From positions 1 through 7,479 of the forward strand of contig CAJJPW010000102.1 in NCBI GenBank assembly GCA_905193725.1: a stretch of DNA of 7,479 nucleotides. Direction: 5' to 3'. The position numbers were made by a program, and so were the translations under genes. Positions within the stretch are counted from its first letter, which is position 1. Each line of letters begins with the position of its first letter. Origin of the DNA: an uncultured Eubacteriales bacterium. GTDB lineage: Bacteria > Bacillota > Clostridia > Christensenellales > Christensenellaceae. Shown here in pieces: positions 1-6,431 of this stretch. The notes below the pieces were generated by a model. The model saw only the letters and a program-made list of their open reading frames with translations, had not been told where the DNA came from and ran no database searches.

Positions 1-349
1 TTTCCGCCTCCTCACACACTTCTTCTGGAGACATCAGCCTGCCCGCCAATTGAAGAGCTTGGGCGGGGCACTGAGCCACGCACCTTCCACAGGCTGTGCA
101 GCGGGTAAAATCAATCCAGTGCTGCCCATTTTTTTCCCTATGAACCCCTTGGGGACATGCCGCCACACATCGCTTGCAGCCGATACATGCCTCCCCGTGA
201 TATAATAGTTGGCTCTCTGGGCGCCATCCTTCTGGATTGTGGCACCACTTACAGCGGAGATCACAGCCCTTTAAAAAAATGTTGACTCGAATGCCCGGTC
301 CATCATGGACGCTGAACCGCTGTATATCAAAAACCATTCCCTTTTTCAT
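1..349 (-). CDS. Glycyl-radical enzyme activating protein (radical SAM), N-terminal part, cut by left edge
   Basis: The first 116 codons are visible and the frame is open to the left edge. Family role: cytosolic activase that reductively cleaves SAM and abstracts a hydrogen from the radical glycine of a partner glycyl-radical enzyme. Seen: the start FDIQRFSVHDGPGIR (about residues 7-21), typical of this family; the radical SAM cluster motif Cx3Cx2C at Cys29, 33 and 36 (GCDLRCKWCHNPEG); then two ferredoxin-like clusters at Cys55/58/61/65 and Cys84/87/90/94. The later GGE and SAM-binding motifs are off the window. The start ATG at 347-349 has a GAGGGA-type ribosome site about 6 bases upstream; an alternative ATG at 335-337 is too close to any such site. 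It is clearly paralogous to the activase at 5538-6431 but differs throughout. Its enzyme partner is not in the window and may lie downstream, beyond the left edge. The family call is firm; the partner is unknown. Confidence 0.93.
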   Translation of the reverse strand, partial: MKKGMVFDIQRFSVHDGPGIRVNIFLKGCDLRCKWCHNPEGWRPESQLLYHGEACIGCKRCVAACPQGVHREKNGQHWIDFTRCTACGRCVAQCPAQALQLAGRLMSPEEVCEEAE

Positions 350-802
350 GTACTTTCCCTCTTTCGGACTATTTTGGCAATTCAAATGTCCTAAGCTCCT
401 TTGCCCCCTGCAAGGCGTCAACACTGAGTTTTCCCAGGTATCTTCCAGGAGAAGCTTTCTATCTCTCAGTCTTTAAATTTTTCTCTAAAGCGCTTTTTTT
501 CTGTGCACCAAGCGATCTTATAGACTAACATCCGTTCTGACGCAAAGATCTACACAGCACAGCGCCTATGGTAACTTCAACCTTTGGCATCTATCAGGTG
601 AATTTTTCGCTACTTCTTTGAGTATCCGATCCTTTTCACTACAGCAAGAACCAAACATCATACGTGCTATATGCCCTCTGAAAACACCTTGTGGAAAGAG
701 GATCCGTAAACTGCACCCAATAGAAAAACATGCTGTTTCCGATCGTCTTTCCACCTAAAATTTCCTGCTAAAGTTCGTAAGACCAAGAGTATCTTTTTCT
801 TC
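350..802. other. Intergenic region between xylH and the left activase gene; no recognisable gene
   Basis: No convincing gene lies in these roughly 450 bases. The longest open frame (566-754, minus, GTG start, 62 codons) has no clear ribosome site and no motif I recognise. I see no strong intrinsic terminator after the xylH stop; the best is a weak A/T-rich hairpin near 724-738 on the minus strand. A 10-base palindrome AAAGCGCTTT lies at 487-496. A 6-base inverted repeat ACTGAG/CTCAGT lies at 423-428 and 465-470. On the minus strand a TTGACG (+ strand 416-421) could be a -35 box for the left activase, but no good -10 box follows at the right spacing. Confidence 0.6.
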
Positions 803-1960
803 TTACGCTTTCTTTTTGTTCGCCATGTCTATCCATACCGCAATGATCAGGATAAGACCCTTGACGATATACTGCCAGAAGTTCTCTGTGTTCATCAGAC
901 TCATGCCGTTGTCTAGACTAGCCATGACCAGTGCCCCAACTACTGCGCCGGGGATGGAGCCAATCCCGCCCATTAGGCTAGCGCCTCCGATGATGCAGGC
1001 TGCAATAGCATCCATCTCGCTCATCATCCCTGCATTCGCCGTGGCCGCGTTCAGTCTGGCCGTGAGGACAACGCCTGCCAGTGCCGCCAACATGCCCATA
1101 ATCACATAGATGACGAATATGATTTTCTTGTTTTTGATTCCCGAAAGCTGGGCTGCCTCTCCGTTACAGCCAATGGCGTATACCGAACGGCCAAAGCGGG
1201 TCTTATTTGCTATAAATGTCATTAAGATAGCCAAAGCTAGTACAATCACCACAGGAATAGGCACTCCTTGGTATTGGTTCATAATCAGCGTAAAGCCTGC
1301 AACTAGCGCTACGACCACCACCATTTTGAGTACTGTTACTTTGACAGACGGCGCATCGATCCCAAATTTTATCTTGGAGGCCCGCCCCTTTTGCATGGTC
1401 AGAATCGCTATAATTCCTAAGATGGCCGCCAACACCCAGCCCACCACTGGTGGCAGGTATCCCTGGCCGATGGCAATAAAGCTGTCCTGTAAGGGCGCAA
1501 TAGACACGCTCTTGGTCAGCCCAAGCAGCGTCCCCCGGAAGATCATATATCCGCCTAGCGTAACGATAAACGCGGGCGCCTTCCGGTAGGCAATCCAAAA
1601 CCCATGCCACACGCCTATAGCCGCTCCAACCGCCACGGTGATGAGCACCGTCCATAGGGTATCTACACCGCTCCACACCTGCAGGCAGGCTGCCACACCG
1701 CCGCAAAAGCCCATGACCGAGCCCACCGAGAGGTCAATGTTGCCACTAATGATTACAAACACCATGCCAATGCTCAAAATTGCCGTAATGCTGGTCTGAC
1801 GTGCCAGCATGGAAAGGTTCCGCGGCAAGAAAAAGACCCCTTCTGTCATACAGCCGAATATCGCCCAAATGGCAATCAGCGCAATGATCATGGTATAGGA
1901 GCGAATATTTCCCTTGAAGTTCCCTAATATCGATCTTTTTTGTCTTTCCAGCTCTGTCAT
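803..1960 (-). CDS. xylH: D-xylose ABC transporter permease XylH
   Basis: Inner-membrane permease of a sugar importer; a dimer should form the channel for the sugar delivered by XylF, powered by XylG. Length is 385 aa against about 390 for E. coli XylH. Seen: a short charged N-terminus, then many hydrophobic segments beginning near residue 22. Family signatures include ISGNIDLSVGS (about 71-81), PAFIVTLGGYMIFRG (about 129-143), TRFGRSVYAIGCNGEAAQLSG in the last cytoplasmic loop region, and the C-terminal stretch IGGASLMGGIGS followed by MASLDNGMSLM. The last two blocks match my memory of E. coli XylH closely, closer than RbsC or MglC. The ATG overlaps the xylG stop (ATGA), suggesting translational coupling, and a perfect AGGAGG lies 9 bases upstream. 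It is the last gene of the operon. Confidence 0.93.
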   Translation of the reverse strand: MTELERQKRSILGNFKGNIRSYTMIIALIAIWAIFGCMTEGVFFLPRNLSMLARQTSITAILSIGMVFVIISGNIDLSVGSVMGFCGGVAACLQVWSGVDTLWTVLITVAVGAAIGVWHGFWIAYRKAPAFIVTLGGYMIFRGTLLGLTKSVSIAPLQDSFIAIGQGYLPPVVGWVLAAILGIIAILTMQKGRASKIKFGIDAPSVKVTVLKMVVVVALVAGFTLIMNQYQGVPIPVVIVLALAILMTFIANKTRFGRSVYAIGCNGEAAQLSGIKNKKIIFVIYVIMGMLAALAGVVLTARLNAATANAGMMSEMDAIAACIIGGASLMGGIGSIPGAVVGALVMASLDNGMSLMNTENFWQYIVKGLILIIAVWIDMANKKKA

Positions 1961-3477
1961 TGTTTTTTTCCTCCTGTTGCAAGGTGCATGATTTTTTCCT
2001 GGTTTGCCTCTTGGTGGAGCAGTTCTCCCATTATTTTTCCTTCCCGCATCACCAGGACCCGGTCGCTCATGCCCAGCACCTCTGGGAGCTCCGAGGAAAT
2101 CATGATAATTGCCACGCCTTTTTTGGCAAGATCCAGCATAATATTGTAGATCTCGTATTTTGCGCCCACGTCAATGCCCCTGGTTGGTTCATCTAAAAAC
2201 AGCACATCTGGCTGGGTCATTAGCCACTTTGCGATAACTACCTTTTGTTGGTTACCACCTGATAGGCTTTTTACTGCAGTCTGTAGGGAGGGCGCTTTTA
2301 TCTTGAGTTCTTTTTCATACTGTTTTGCCAAATACAGTTGCTCGCTCTGGTTGATAATACCCCGCTTGCTAATTCTAGCAAGGCTTGCTGCTACCATATT
2401 CTCCACAATGCTCTGATCGAGAAACAGCCCCAGCCCCTTTCGGTCTTCCGAGACAATCCCCATCCCCTGTGCAATGGCATCGGCAGGGGAGCTGATGTGT
2501 ATTTCCTTTCCTCGGAGCTTGACGCTTCCCGTCTTTTTCCCCGGCAAAAAGCCAAACAGCGATAGCGCTAGCTCCGTCCGCCCTGAGCCCATCAGGCCAG
2601 CAATGCCCACAATTTCCCCTTTTCTCACGCTCAGGTTGATGTCCTCCAGCAACTTTGTCCCGCCGCTCTCTTTCATCACACTGTAATTTTCCACTTCAAA
2701 AACCGTCTCGCCGATTTTTCGCTCCTCATAGGGGAAGCGATCTGTCAGATCTCTATTGACCATCTGCTTGATGAGAAATGCCTCGTTTATCTCTGCTGTG
2801 GGGTATGTCCCGATTGTTTTTCCATCTCGCAGTACAGTTATATTGTCGGAAATGGCCAGTACCTCATCCAGCTTGTGGGAAATATAGATACACGTAACTC
2901 CTTTGTTGCGAAGCTCTTTTAGCAATTCCAACAGCACCTCTACCTCGCTCTCTGTCAGCGAAGCAGTGGGTTCATCCAGCACCAGCACATCTGTCTTCTT
3001 AGCCAGCGCCTTGGCAATCTCCACCATCTGCTGGACGCCTACCCCAAATTCCCGTATTTTTCTGGTGGGATCAATGTCCAGCTTCAGCTCTCCACAGATT
3101 TGCCTGGTTTGGCGATATAGAGCAGGGAAGTCGATCACTCCATTTTTTTGGGGCCATTCATTCAAGTATACGTTTTCCCCCACGGACATTTCTCCCACCA
3201 AAGCTAGCTCTTGATAGATGATGGCAATTCCCGCCTCCTCAGATTCCCGGACGTTATTGAATTGGCACTCCTTTCCATTGAGCAGAATCTTTCCCTTATA
3301 GCTACCCCAGGGCCAAACTCCACTCAGCACTTTCATCAGGGTTGATTTACCTGCGCCGTTTTCCCCGCATAGGGCGTGGATCTCACCTCTTTTCACTGCA
3401 AAATTAACATTGGAAAGAGCCTTGACTCCGGAAAAGCTTTTTGTGATATTTTGCATTTCAAGTATGTTGTCTGACAT
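1957..3477 (-). CDS. xylG: D-xylose ABC transporter ATP-binding protein XylG
   Basis: Cytoplasmic ATPase with two fused nucleotide-binding domains that drives XylH; 506 aa from the chosen start. Domain 1: Walker A GENGAGKST (about 38-46), degenerate signature GVGVQQMVEIAKAL (about 145-158), Walker B LVLDEPTASLT (about 165-175), switch histidine in ISHKLDEV (about 201). Domain 2: non-canonical Walker A region GLMGSGRTEL, intact signature LSGGNQQKVVIAKWL, Walker B LFLDEPTRGID, and ISSELPEVLG where the switch histidine is replaced by serine. One standard and one degenerate site is normal for monosaccharide importers of the RbsA/MglA/XylG type. VWPWGSYKGKI after Walker A resembles E. coli XylG. 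An upstream in-frame ATG at 3481-3483 exists, but its ribosome site would be only 1 base away; the ATG at 3475-3477 has it at 7 bases. Flanked by xylF and xylH. Confidence 0.92.
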   Translation of the reverse strand: MSDNILEMQNITKSFSGVKALSNVNFAVKRGEIHALCGENGAGKSTLMKVLSGVWPWGSYKGKILLNGKECQFNNVRESEEAGIAIIYQELALVGEMSVGENVYLNEWPQKNGVIDFPALYRQTRQICGELKLDIDPTRKIREFGVGVQQMVEIAKALAKKTDVLVLDEPTASLTESEVEVLLELLKELRNKGVTCIYISHKLDEVLAISDNITVLRDGKTIGTYPTAEINEAFLIKQMVNRDLTDRFPYEERKIGETVFEVENYSVMKESGGTKLLEDINLSVRKGEIVGIAGLMGSGRTELALSLFGFLPGKKTGSVKLRGKEIHISSPADAIAQGMGIVSEDRKGLGLFLDQSIVENMVAASLARISKRGIINQSEQLYLAKQYEKELKIKAPSLQTAVKSLSGGNQQKVVIAKWLMTQPDVLFLDEPTRGIDVGAKYEIYNIMLDLAKKGVAIIMISSELPEVLGMSDRVLVMREGKIMGELLHQEANQEKIMHLATGGKKQ

Positions 3478-3484
3478 CCTCATT

Positions 3485-3490
3485 CTCCTC
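3485..3490 (-). promoter_or_regulatory. Ribosome binding site that decides the xylG start
   Basis: The minus strand reads GAGGAG here. It is 7 bases from the ATG at 3475-3477 and 1 base from the ATG at 3481-3483, so the downstream ATG (protein starting MSDNILEMQ) is the likelier start. Confidence 0.7.
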
Positions 3491-3532
3491 TTCTCACCCG
3501 GATTGGATTTCCTTGATGCAAGGCAAACCCTT

Positions 3533-3573
3533 GGGGAGTTCTACAGGTACCCTTTGTACCAGCAAAACTCCCC
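3533..3573 (-). promoter_or_regulatory. Intercistronic stem-loop between xylF and xylG
   Basis: An 8-base perfect outer stem GGGGAGTT/AACTCCCC (3533-3540 with 3566-3573) encloses a 5-base inner stem GGTAC/GTACC (3546-3550 with 3556-3560) with a 5-base loop. It starts 15 bases after the xylF stop codon. No T-run follows it on the minus strand, so it does not look like a full terminator. Inference: it could protect the 3' end of xylF mRNA or reduce read-through, giving more binding protein than ATPase and permease, as is common in sugar ABC operons. Confidence 0.65.
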
Positions 3574-3588
3574 TCATGTCTACCTGAC

Positions 3589-4665
3589 TTATTCGCTCTG
3601 TCCCACGTTTTTATAGATGTCCTCTTCTGCTAGCCAACCGTCTTCAATCACCAGATTCATATTGTCCGCTGTTACTGCAAACATGTCCTCTTCGCTGGTC
3701 AGCAGGAGTGAGGTCACATCTTTTTGGCCGTTGTTCGTTGTGGTCAGGCCGTCAAACACCTCTGATAGATCCTGTCCTTTAGCCAGGGCAACAGCTGCCT
3801 CTACGGCTAATTCGTCCTGCGCTGCAAAGCGACGGTAGGTTGTCATGCTCTGAGTTCCCTCGACGATTCTCTGGCAAGCAGCAAGGTCAGCATCTAAACC
3901 AGTAACCACTGTTTTCCCTGCCAAACCCTGCTCGGACAGTGCCTGAATGGCAGCCCCCGCACAGCCGTCATTGGAAGTCAACACGCAAGCTACTTCGTTA
4001 TTGTTTGCACTCAGGCCGTTCTCCACATATTGGAGCGCTTCATCTGGATTCCATCCATTGGCCCACTGGTCTACTACCACGGTGATATCTCCACTGTCGA
4101 TGTATGGCTGGAGAACATTCATCTGCCCTTCCCGAATCAAATGGGCGTTGTTGTCTGTAGGCGAGCCGCCAATCAAAAAGTAATTCCCCTTAGGTGCATG
4201 TTCAATGGCAAACTGCGCTTGAAGCTCCCCTACCTTTGTGCAGTCAAATGTCACATAAAAGTCCAGGTCGCAGTCTGTAATCAGACGGTCGCAGGCCACC
4301 ACCGGCACATTGGAGCTGTGGGCCGATTCCACAATAGGTCCCGCCGCTGCGCCATTTTGCGCGATCACGATCAGTGCGTCAATCCCTTGCGTGATCATAT
4401 TTTCTGCTTGAGATACCTGAAGATTTTCATCTCCGTTTGCAGATTGGGAGATCAGCTCCACGCCAAGCTCTGCCGCCTTGGCCTCCATGATCTCCAGGTC
4501 CTTTTGCCAGCGCTCTTCCTGTAAGGTGGCAAAGGAAACCCCAATGGTAATACCTTCGTTGCCGGTAGCTGTCTCTCCACCCTCTGTAGGTTCTGCTGGG
4601 CCACACGCCACTGCGCTCATCATCATGGCCACAATCAACAATAAGACTAAGATTCTCTTTTTCAT
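3589..4665 (-). CDS. xylF: D-xylose-binding lipoprotein XylF (ABC transporter substrate-binding protein)
   Basis: Extracellular, membrane-anchored receptor that captures the sugar and delivers it to XylGH; 358 aa. Seen: signal peptide MKKR plus a hydrophobic core, ending in the lipobox-like SAVAC with Cys21 as likely lipidation site, then an acidic, Thr/Gly-rich linker to about residue 38. The mature domain is a type I periplasmic-binding fold. Blocks shared with E. coli XylF (from memory): ERWQKD, SQAENMI, CDRLITDCDLDFYVTFD, NYFLIGGSPTDNNAHL, DQWANGW, TSNDGCAGAAIQALSEQGL, GLDADLAACQRI. These include most residues I associate with the xylose pocket. One change is TYR where E. coli has VYK. 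First gene of the operon, with a perfect AGGAGG 5 bases before the ATG. Xylose is the best call; a related pentose cannot be excluded. Confidence 0.92.
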   Translation of the reverse strand: MKKRILVLLLIVAMMMSAVACGPAEPTEGGETATGNEGITIGVSFATLQEERWQKDLEIMEAKAAELGVELISQSANGDENLQVSQAENMITQGIDALIVIAQNGAAAGPIVESAHSSNVPVVACDRLITDCDLDFYVTFDCTKVGELQAQFAIEHAPKGNYFLIGGSPTDNNAHLIREGQMNVLQPYIDSGDITVVVDQWANGWNPDEALQYVENGLSANNNEVACVLTSNDGCAGAAIQALSEQGLAGKTVVTGLDADLAACQRIVEGTQSMTTYRRFAAQDELAVEAAVALAKGQDLSEVFDGLTTTNNGQKDVTSLLLTSEEDMFAVTADNMNLVIEDGWLAEEDIYKNVGQSE

Positions 4666-4670
4666 AATTG

Positions 4671-4676
4671 CCTCCT
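4671..4676 (-). promoter_or_regulatory. Strong ribosome binding site of xylF
   Basis: The minus strand reads AGGAGG, 5 bases before the xylF ATG. This is a perfect match to the anti-Shine-Dalgarno, fitting the high expression expected of a binding protein. Confidence 0.8.
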
Positions 4677-4685
4677 ATTTTTCTA

Positions 4686-4714
4686 GGGAAATCCCCTTTT
4701 TAGAGCAATTTCCC
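4686..4714 (-). promoter_or_regulatory. Inverted repeat in the xylF 5' leader
   Basis: GGGAAAT (4686-4692) is the exact reverse complement of ATTTCCC (4708-4714), with a 15-base spacer. The unit is also partly repeated directly, as ATCCCCTTTT and TTTCCCCTTT. It lies about 10 bases upstream of the xylF ribosome site, so as RNA it could form a 7-base stem next to the initiation region, or as DNA it could be a repressor site. No known operator is recognised. Confidence 0.35.
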
Positions 4715-4906
4715 CTTTAATTCCTCATCATCTCAACCGTCTCAATACCTTTTTTCTGACGTCCCCTATGGGCAGTTCAGAATACATTATCTCTCTCGTT
4801 TGCCTCCTTTCTCTTTCAAAAGTAACGCCAACCCATCTGGTTCTATTCCAAAGCACCAGAGTTGTTTTTTACCACCCATTTTTTCATTTCTAGCTTTTAC
4901 AGCGAC

Positions 4907-4920
4907 AGGCAAAATTGCCT
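4907..4920. promoter_or_regulatory. 14-base palindrome, possible operator
   Basis: AGGCAAAATTGCCT consists of 6-base half sites AGGCAA/TTGCCT around two bases. It lies between the candidate promoter and xylF. The symmetry suits a dimeric repressor, but no known xylose regulator site is recognised and chance cannot be excluded. Confidence 0.25.
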
Positions 4921-5098
4921 CAACACTCCATGCTGTCCACCCAAAAGCGAACGTCTGTCTATGCAGTTTTTTCTTGATTGGTAAGATTGGATTCTCGTTT
5001 TTTCTGTGATTTTATTGTAACAACTGCACCTTTCCCATTCAACTGAGAGAATTGCTGTAAAGGTTTTATTTTTTGTCCTAAAAAATGTGTACCGCAAA

Positions 5099-5126
5099 AT
5101 TATCCACTTTTTTCAATTCTGATCAA
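5099..5126 (-). promoter_or_regulatory. Candidate sigma-A type promoter for xylFGH
   Basis: On the minus strand, TTGATC (5121-5126) and GATAAT (5099-5104) are separated by 16 bases, giving 4/6 and 5/6 matches to the -35 and -10 consensus. It starts about 10 bases beyond the tail of the terminator at 5136-5163, the usual arrangement of one unit ending and the next beginning. It would give a leader of about 425 bases before xylF, which is long, so a nearer promoter is possible. Confidence 0.35.
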
Positions 5127-5135
5127 AATCAACTC

Positions 5136-5163
5136 AAAGAAAAAAGCCCTCAAAAGAGAGCTT
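5136..5163 (-). terminator. Rho-independent terminator, minus strand
   Basis: On the minus strand an 8-base stem AAGCTCTC/GAGGGCTT (5163-5156 with 5151-5144, one G-U pair) with a TTTT loop is followed by TTTTCTTT. Upstream stem bases are A-rich on the plus strand, but the U-tract geometry favours minus-strand termination. It would end the GRE-activase transcript, yet it is about 375 bases after the activase stop, so it may instead end a separate transcript or leader. Confidence 0.75.
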
Positions 5164-5202
5164 CATTCTTTAAAAAATTCCTACCTACTGCAAGGATAGC
5201 AT

Positions 5203-5255
5203 ATAATGAGTAATACATGCTTTTTGTTAGGAGGAAAGCAATAAAAACTCATTAT
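5203..5255. repeat. Nested inverted repeat (53 bases)
   Basis: Outer arms ATAATGAG (5203-5210) and CTCATTAT (5248-5255) are perfect reverse complements, extended by one further pair. Inner arms TGCTTT (5218-5223) and AAAGCA (5235-5240) are also perfect. Two unpaired segments of matching length separate the stems, so the element is symmetric. The apical loop carries TTAGGAGG on the plus strand. No T-run follows on the minus strand. Function unknown: it could be an RNA structure, a protein site or a remnant of a small repeat element. Confidence 0.45.
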
Positions 5256-5537
5256 TGATTTTGACTATTTGTGTACAATGTTGCCTTTTTGATTTCCCTC
5301 CCAGTTTTAGCCAGTTTTTTGAAAATTTTCTGTACTTTGATGGCACTTCTCCCGTCCCCTCCCTATTCTAAATACTATCAACGTCCTTCCCCTCATTTAG
5401 CTGATAGAATTGTCAAATCCGTAATATTGTTTGCTTTGGAAAAGGCAGAACACAAAATAATACACTTTCTGTTTTTATGAATTTAACTTATCTTCTATTA
5501 TAATGGCATATCATAAGCAATAGTATTTTCTTTTTTG

Positions 5538-6431
5538 TTAGAATGTGACGTTTGCTACCCCGCCCTTCTCCAAAATTCTACAAAAATGCTTTATCTTTTC
5601 TTTGGTTGGAGCTTCCGCTCCGTCAAATTTTTTTCCAAGGGCAATATATTTGCTCTCGCCAACAGCGTGATATGGCATTATCTCCACCCTGGGAATGTGA
5701 AACTCACTCAAAAACTTTGCTATCTTTGTAAATTCGTCCTCCAGATCGTTAAAATTCGGGATGAGCGGAATTCTCACCCAAACTTTTTGTGGATCTCGTC
5801 TCAAAAGATACAATAGATTGTCTAGTATCCCTTCATTGGGTCTTCCAGTTCCTCTTTCATGCAACTGAGGTGAAAAAGCTTTCATATCACAAATCCAAAG
5901 GCTAATCCATTCATCGAGCTCAAAAACCGCTTTTTGCGGTGCTAATAGCGAGGTTTCCACTGCCGTATGCATCCCTGCTTCTGCACACATTTGGGCAATT
6001 TCCTTTAAAACCTCATATTGGGCCAAAGGTTCCCCTCCTGTAAAGGTGACACCCCCACCTGTCTCCGTGTAAAAGATCTGATCCCGCGAAATTTTCCGAA
6101 ACAAGTCATGGACTTCCATATCATATCCTGCCATTTCCAGAGCTCTCTCCGGACAGATAGATGTGCATATGCCACACAGCGTACATTTCTCCCGTCCATA
6201 CACATGCATATGGTCTTCCATCACATGGGCACCCTCTGGGCAAACGGCACTGCATTTTCCACAGCCCACGCACTTCTCTGGATAAAACATGATTTCACGC
6301 TCAAACTGAGCTGATTCCGGGTTATGGCACCAATAGCACCGCAGCGGACAGCCCTTTAGAAATACGCTGGTGCGAATACCCGGCCCGTCCTGCAGGCTAA
6401 ACCGCTGTATATCGAAAAGCCGCAGCTTCAT
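5538..6431 (-). CDS. Glycyl-radical enzyme activating enzyme (radical SAM, PflA-like with two extra Fe-S sites)
   Basis: Installs the glycyl radical on its partner using SAM and a reduced [4Fe-4S] cluster; 297 aa. Seen: FDIQRFSLQDGPGIRT (about 6-21); radical SAM motif Cx3Cx2C at Cys28, 32 and 35 (GCPLRCYWCHNPES); a ferredoxin-like insertion with Cys54/57/60/64 and Cys83/86/89/93; the glycine-rich motif GGGVTFTGGEPL (about 125-136) that helps bind SAM; and WICDMKAF, VWVRIPLIPNFND and VEIMPYHAVGESKY further on, all typical of the family. The double-cluster form is found with GREs other than classical pyruvate formate-lyase, whose activase lacks the insertion. Its ATG overlaps the stop of the upstream GRE (ATGA), with GGGAGG 10 bases upstream, so the two are almost certainly co-expressed partners. 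Ends with TAA; the nearest clear terminator is about 375 bases on. Confidence 0.95.
   Translation of the reverse strand: MKLRLFDIQRFSLQDGPGIRTSVFLKGCPLRCYWCHNPESAQFEREIMFYPEKCVGCGKCSAVCPEGAHVMEDHMHVYGREKCTLCGICTSICPERALEMAGYDMEVHDLFRKISRDQIFYTETGGGVTFTGGEPLAQYEVLKEIAQMCAEAGMHTAVETSLLAPQKAVFELDEWISLWICDMKAFSPQLHERGTGRPNEGILDNLLYLLRRDPQKVWVRIPLIPNFNDLEDEFTKIAKFLSEFHIPRVEIMPYHAVGESKYIALGKKFDGAEAPTKEKIKHFCRILEKGGVANVTF

Larger units (their letters stand above)
4666..5537. other. Long intergenic region between the GRE activase and xylF
   Basis: About 870 AT-rich bases with no convincing gene on either strand. On the minus strand, in order after the activase stop, it holds about 375 bases of unexplained sequence, a 53-base nested inverted repeat (5203-5255), an intrinsic terminator (5136-5163), a candidate promoter (5099-5126), palindromes at 4907-4920 and 4836-4860, and the xylF leader hairpin (4686-4714). 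Short minus-strand open frames at 5227-5346 (GTG start, 39 residues, very basic) and 4787-4879 (ATG start, 30 residues, part of a longer open frame) lack convincing starts. They are described in the findings rather than called as genes. Confidence 0.6.

Noticed and set aside
566..754. 62-codon minus frame after xylH as a small gene or remnant
   Set aside because: GTG start, no ribosome site, and no recognisable similarity. It is noted only in the intergenic entry.
1110..1706. Long open frames of 159 aa (plus) and 167 aa (minus) within xylH
   Set aside because: They overlap xylH in other phases and have no recognisable motifs, while xylH has full-length family similarity.
4030..4524. 164-aa plus-strand open frame
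   Set aside because: It is antisense to xylF, has no ribosome site, and its composition is that of a complementary strand.
4800..5097. Plus frame 4800-5009 and minus frame 4897-5097 as genes
   Set aside because: The translations are low-complexity or atypical, with no ribosome sites and no motifs.
5202..5207. Perfect TATAAT on the plus strand as a promoter
   Set aside because: There is no acceptable -35 box at 16-18 bases and no plus-strand gene follows; it lies in the inverted repeat arm.
5413..5418. Perfect TTGACA on the minus strand as a -35 box
   Set aside because: The sequence 16-19 bases downstream is G-rich (AGGGGA) and gives no -10 box.
5271..5480. 69-aa plus-strand open frame
   Set aside because: AT-rich intergenic DNA gives such frames easily; there is no ribosome site or family motif.
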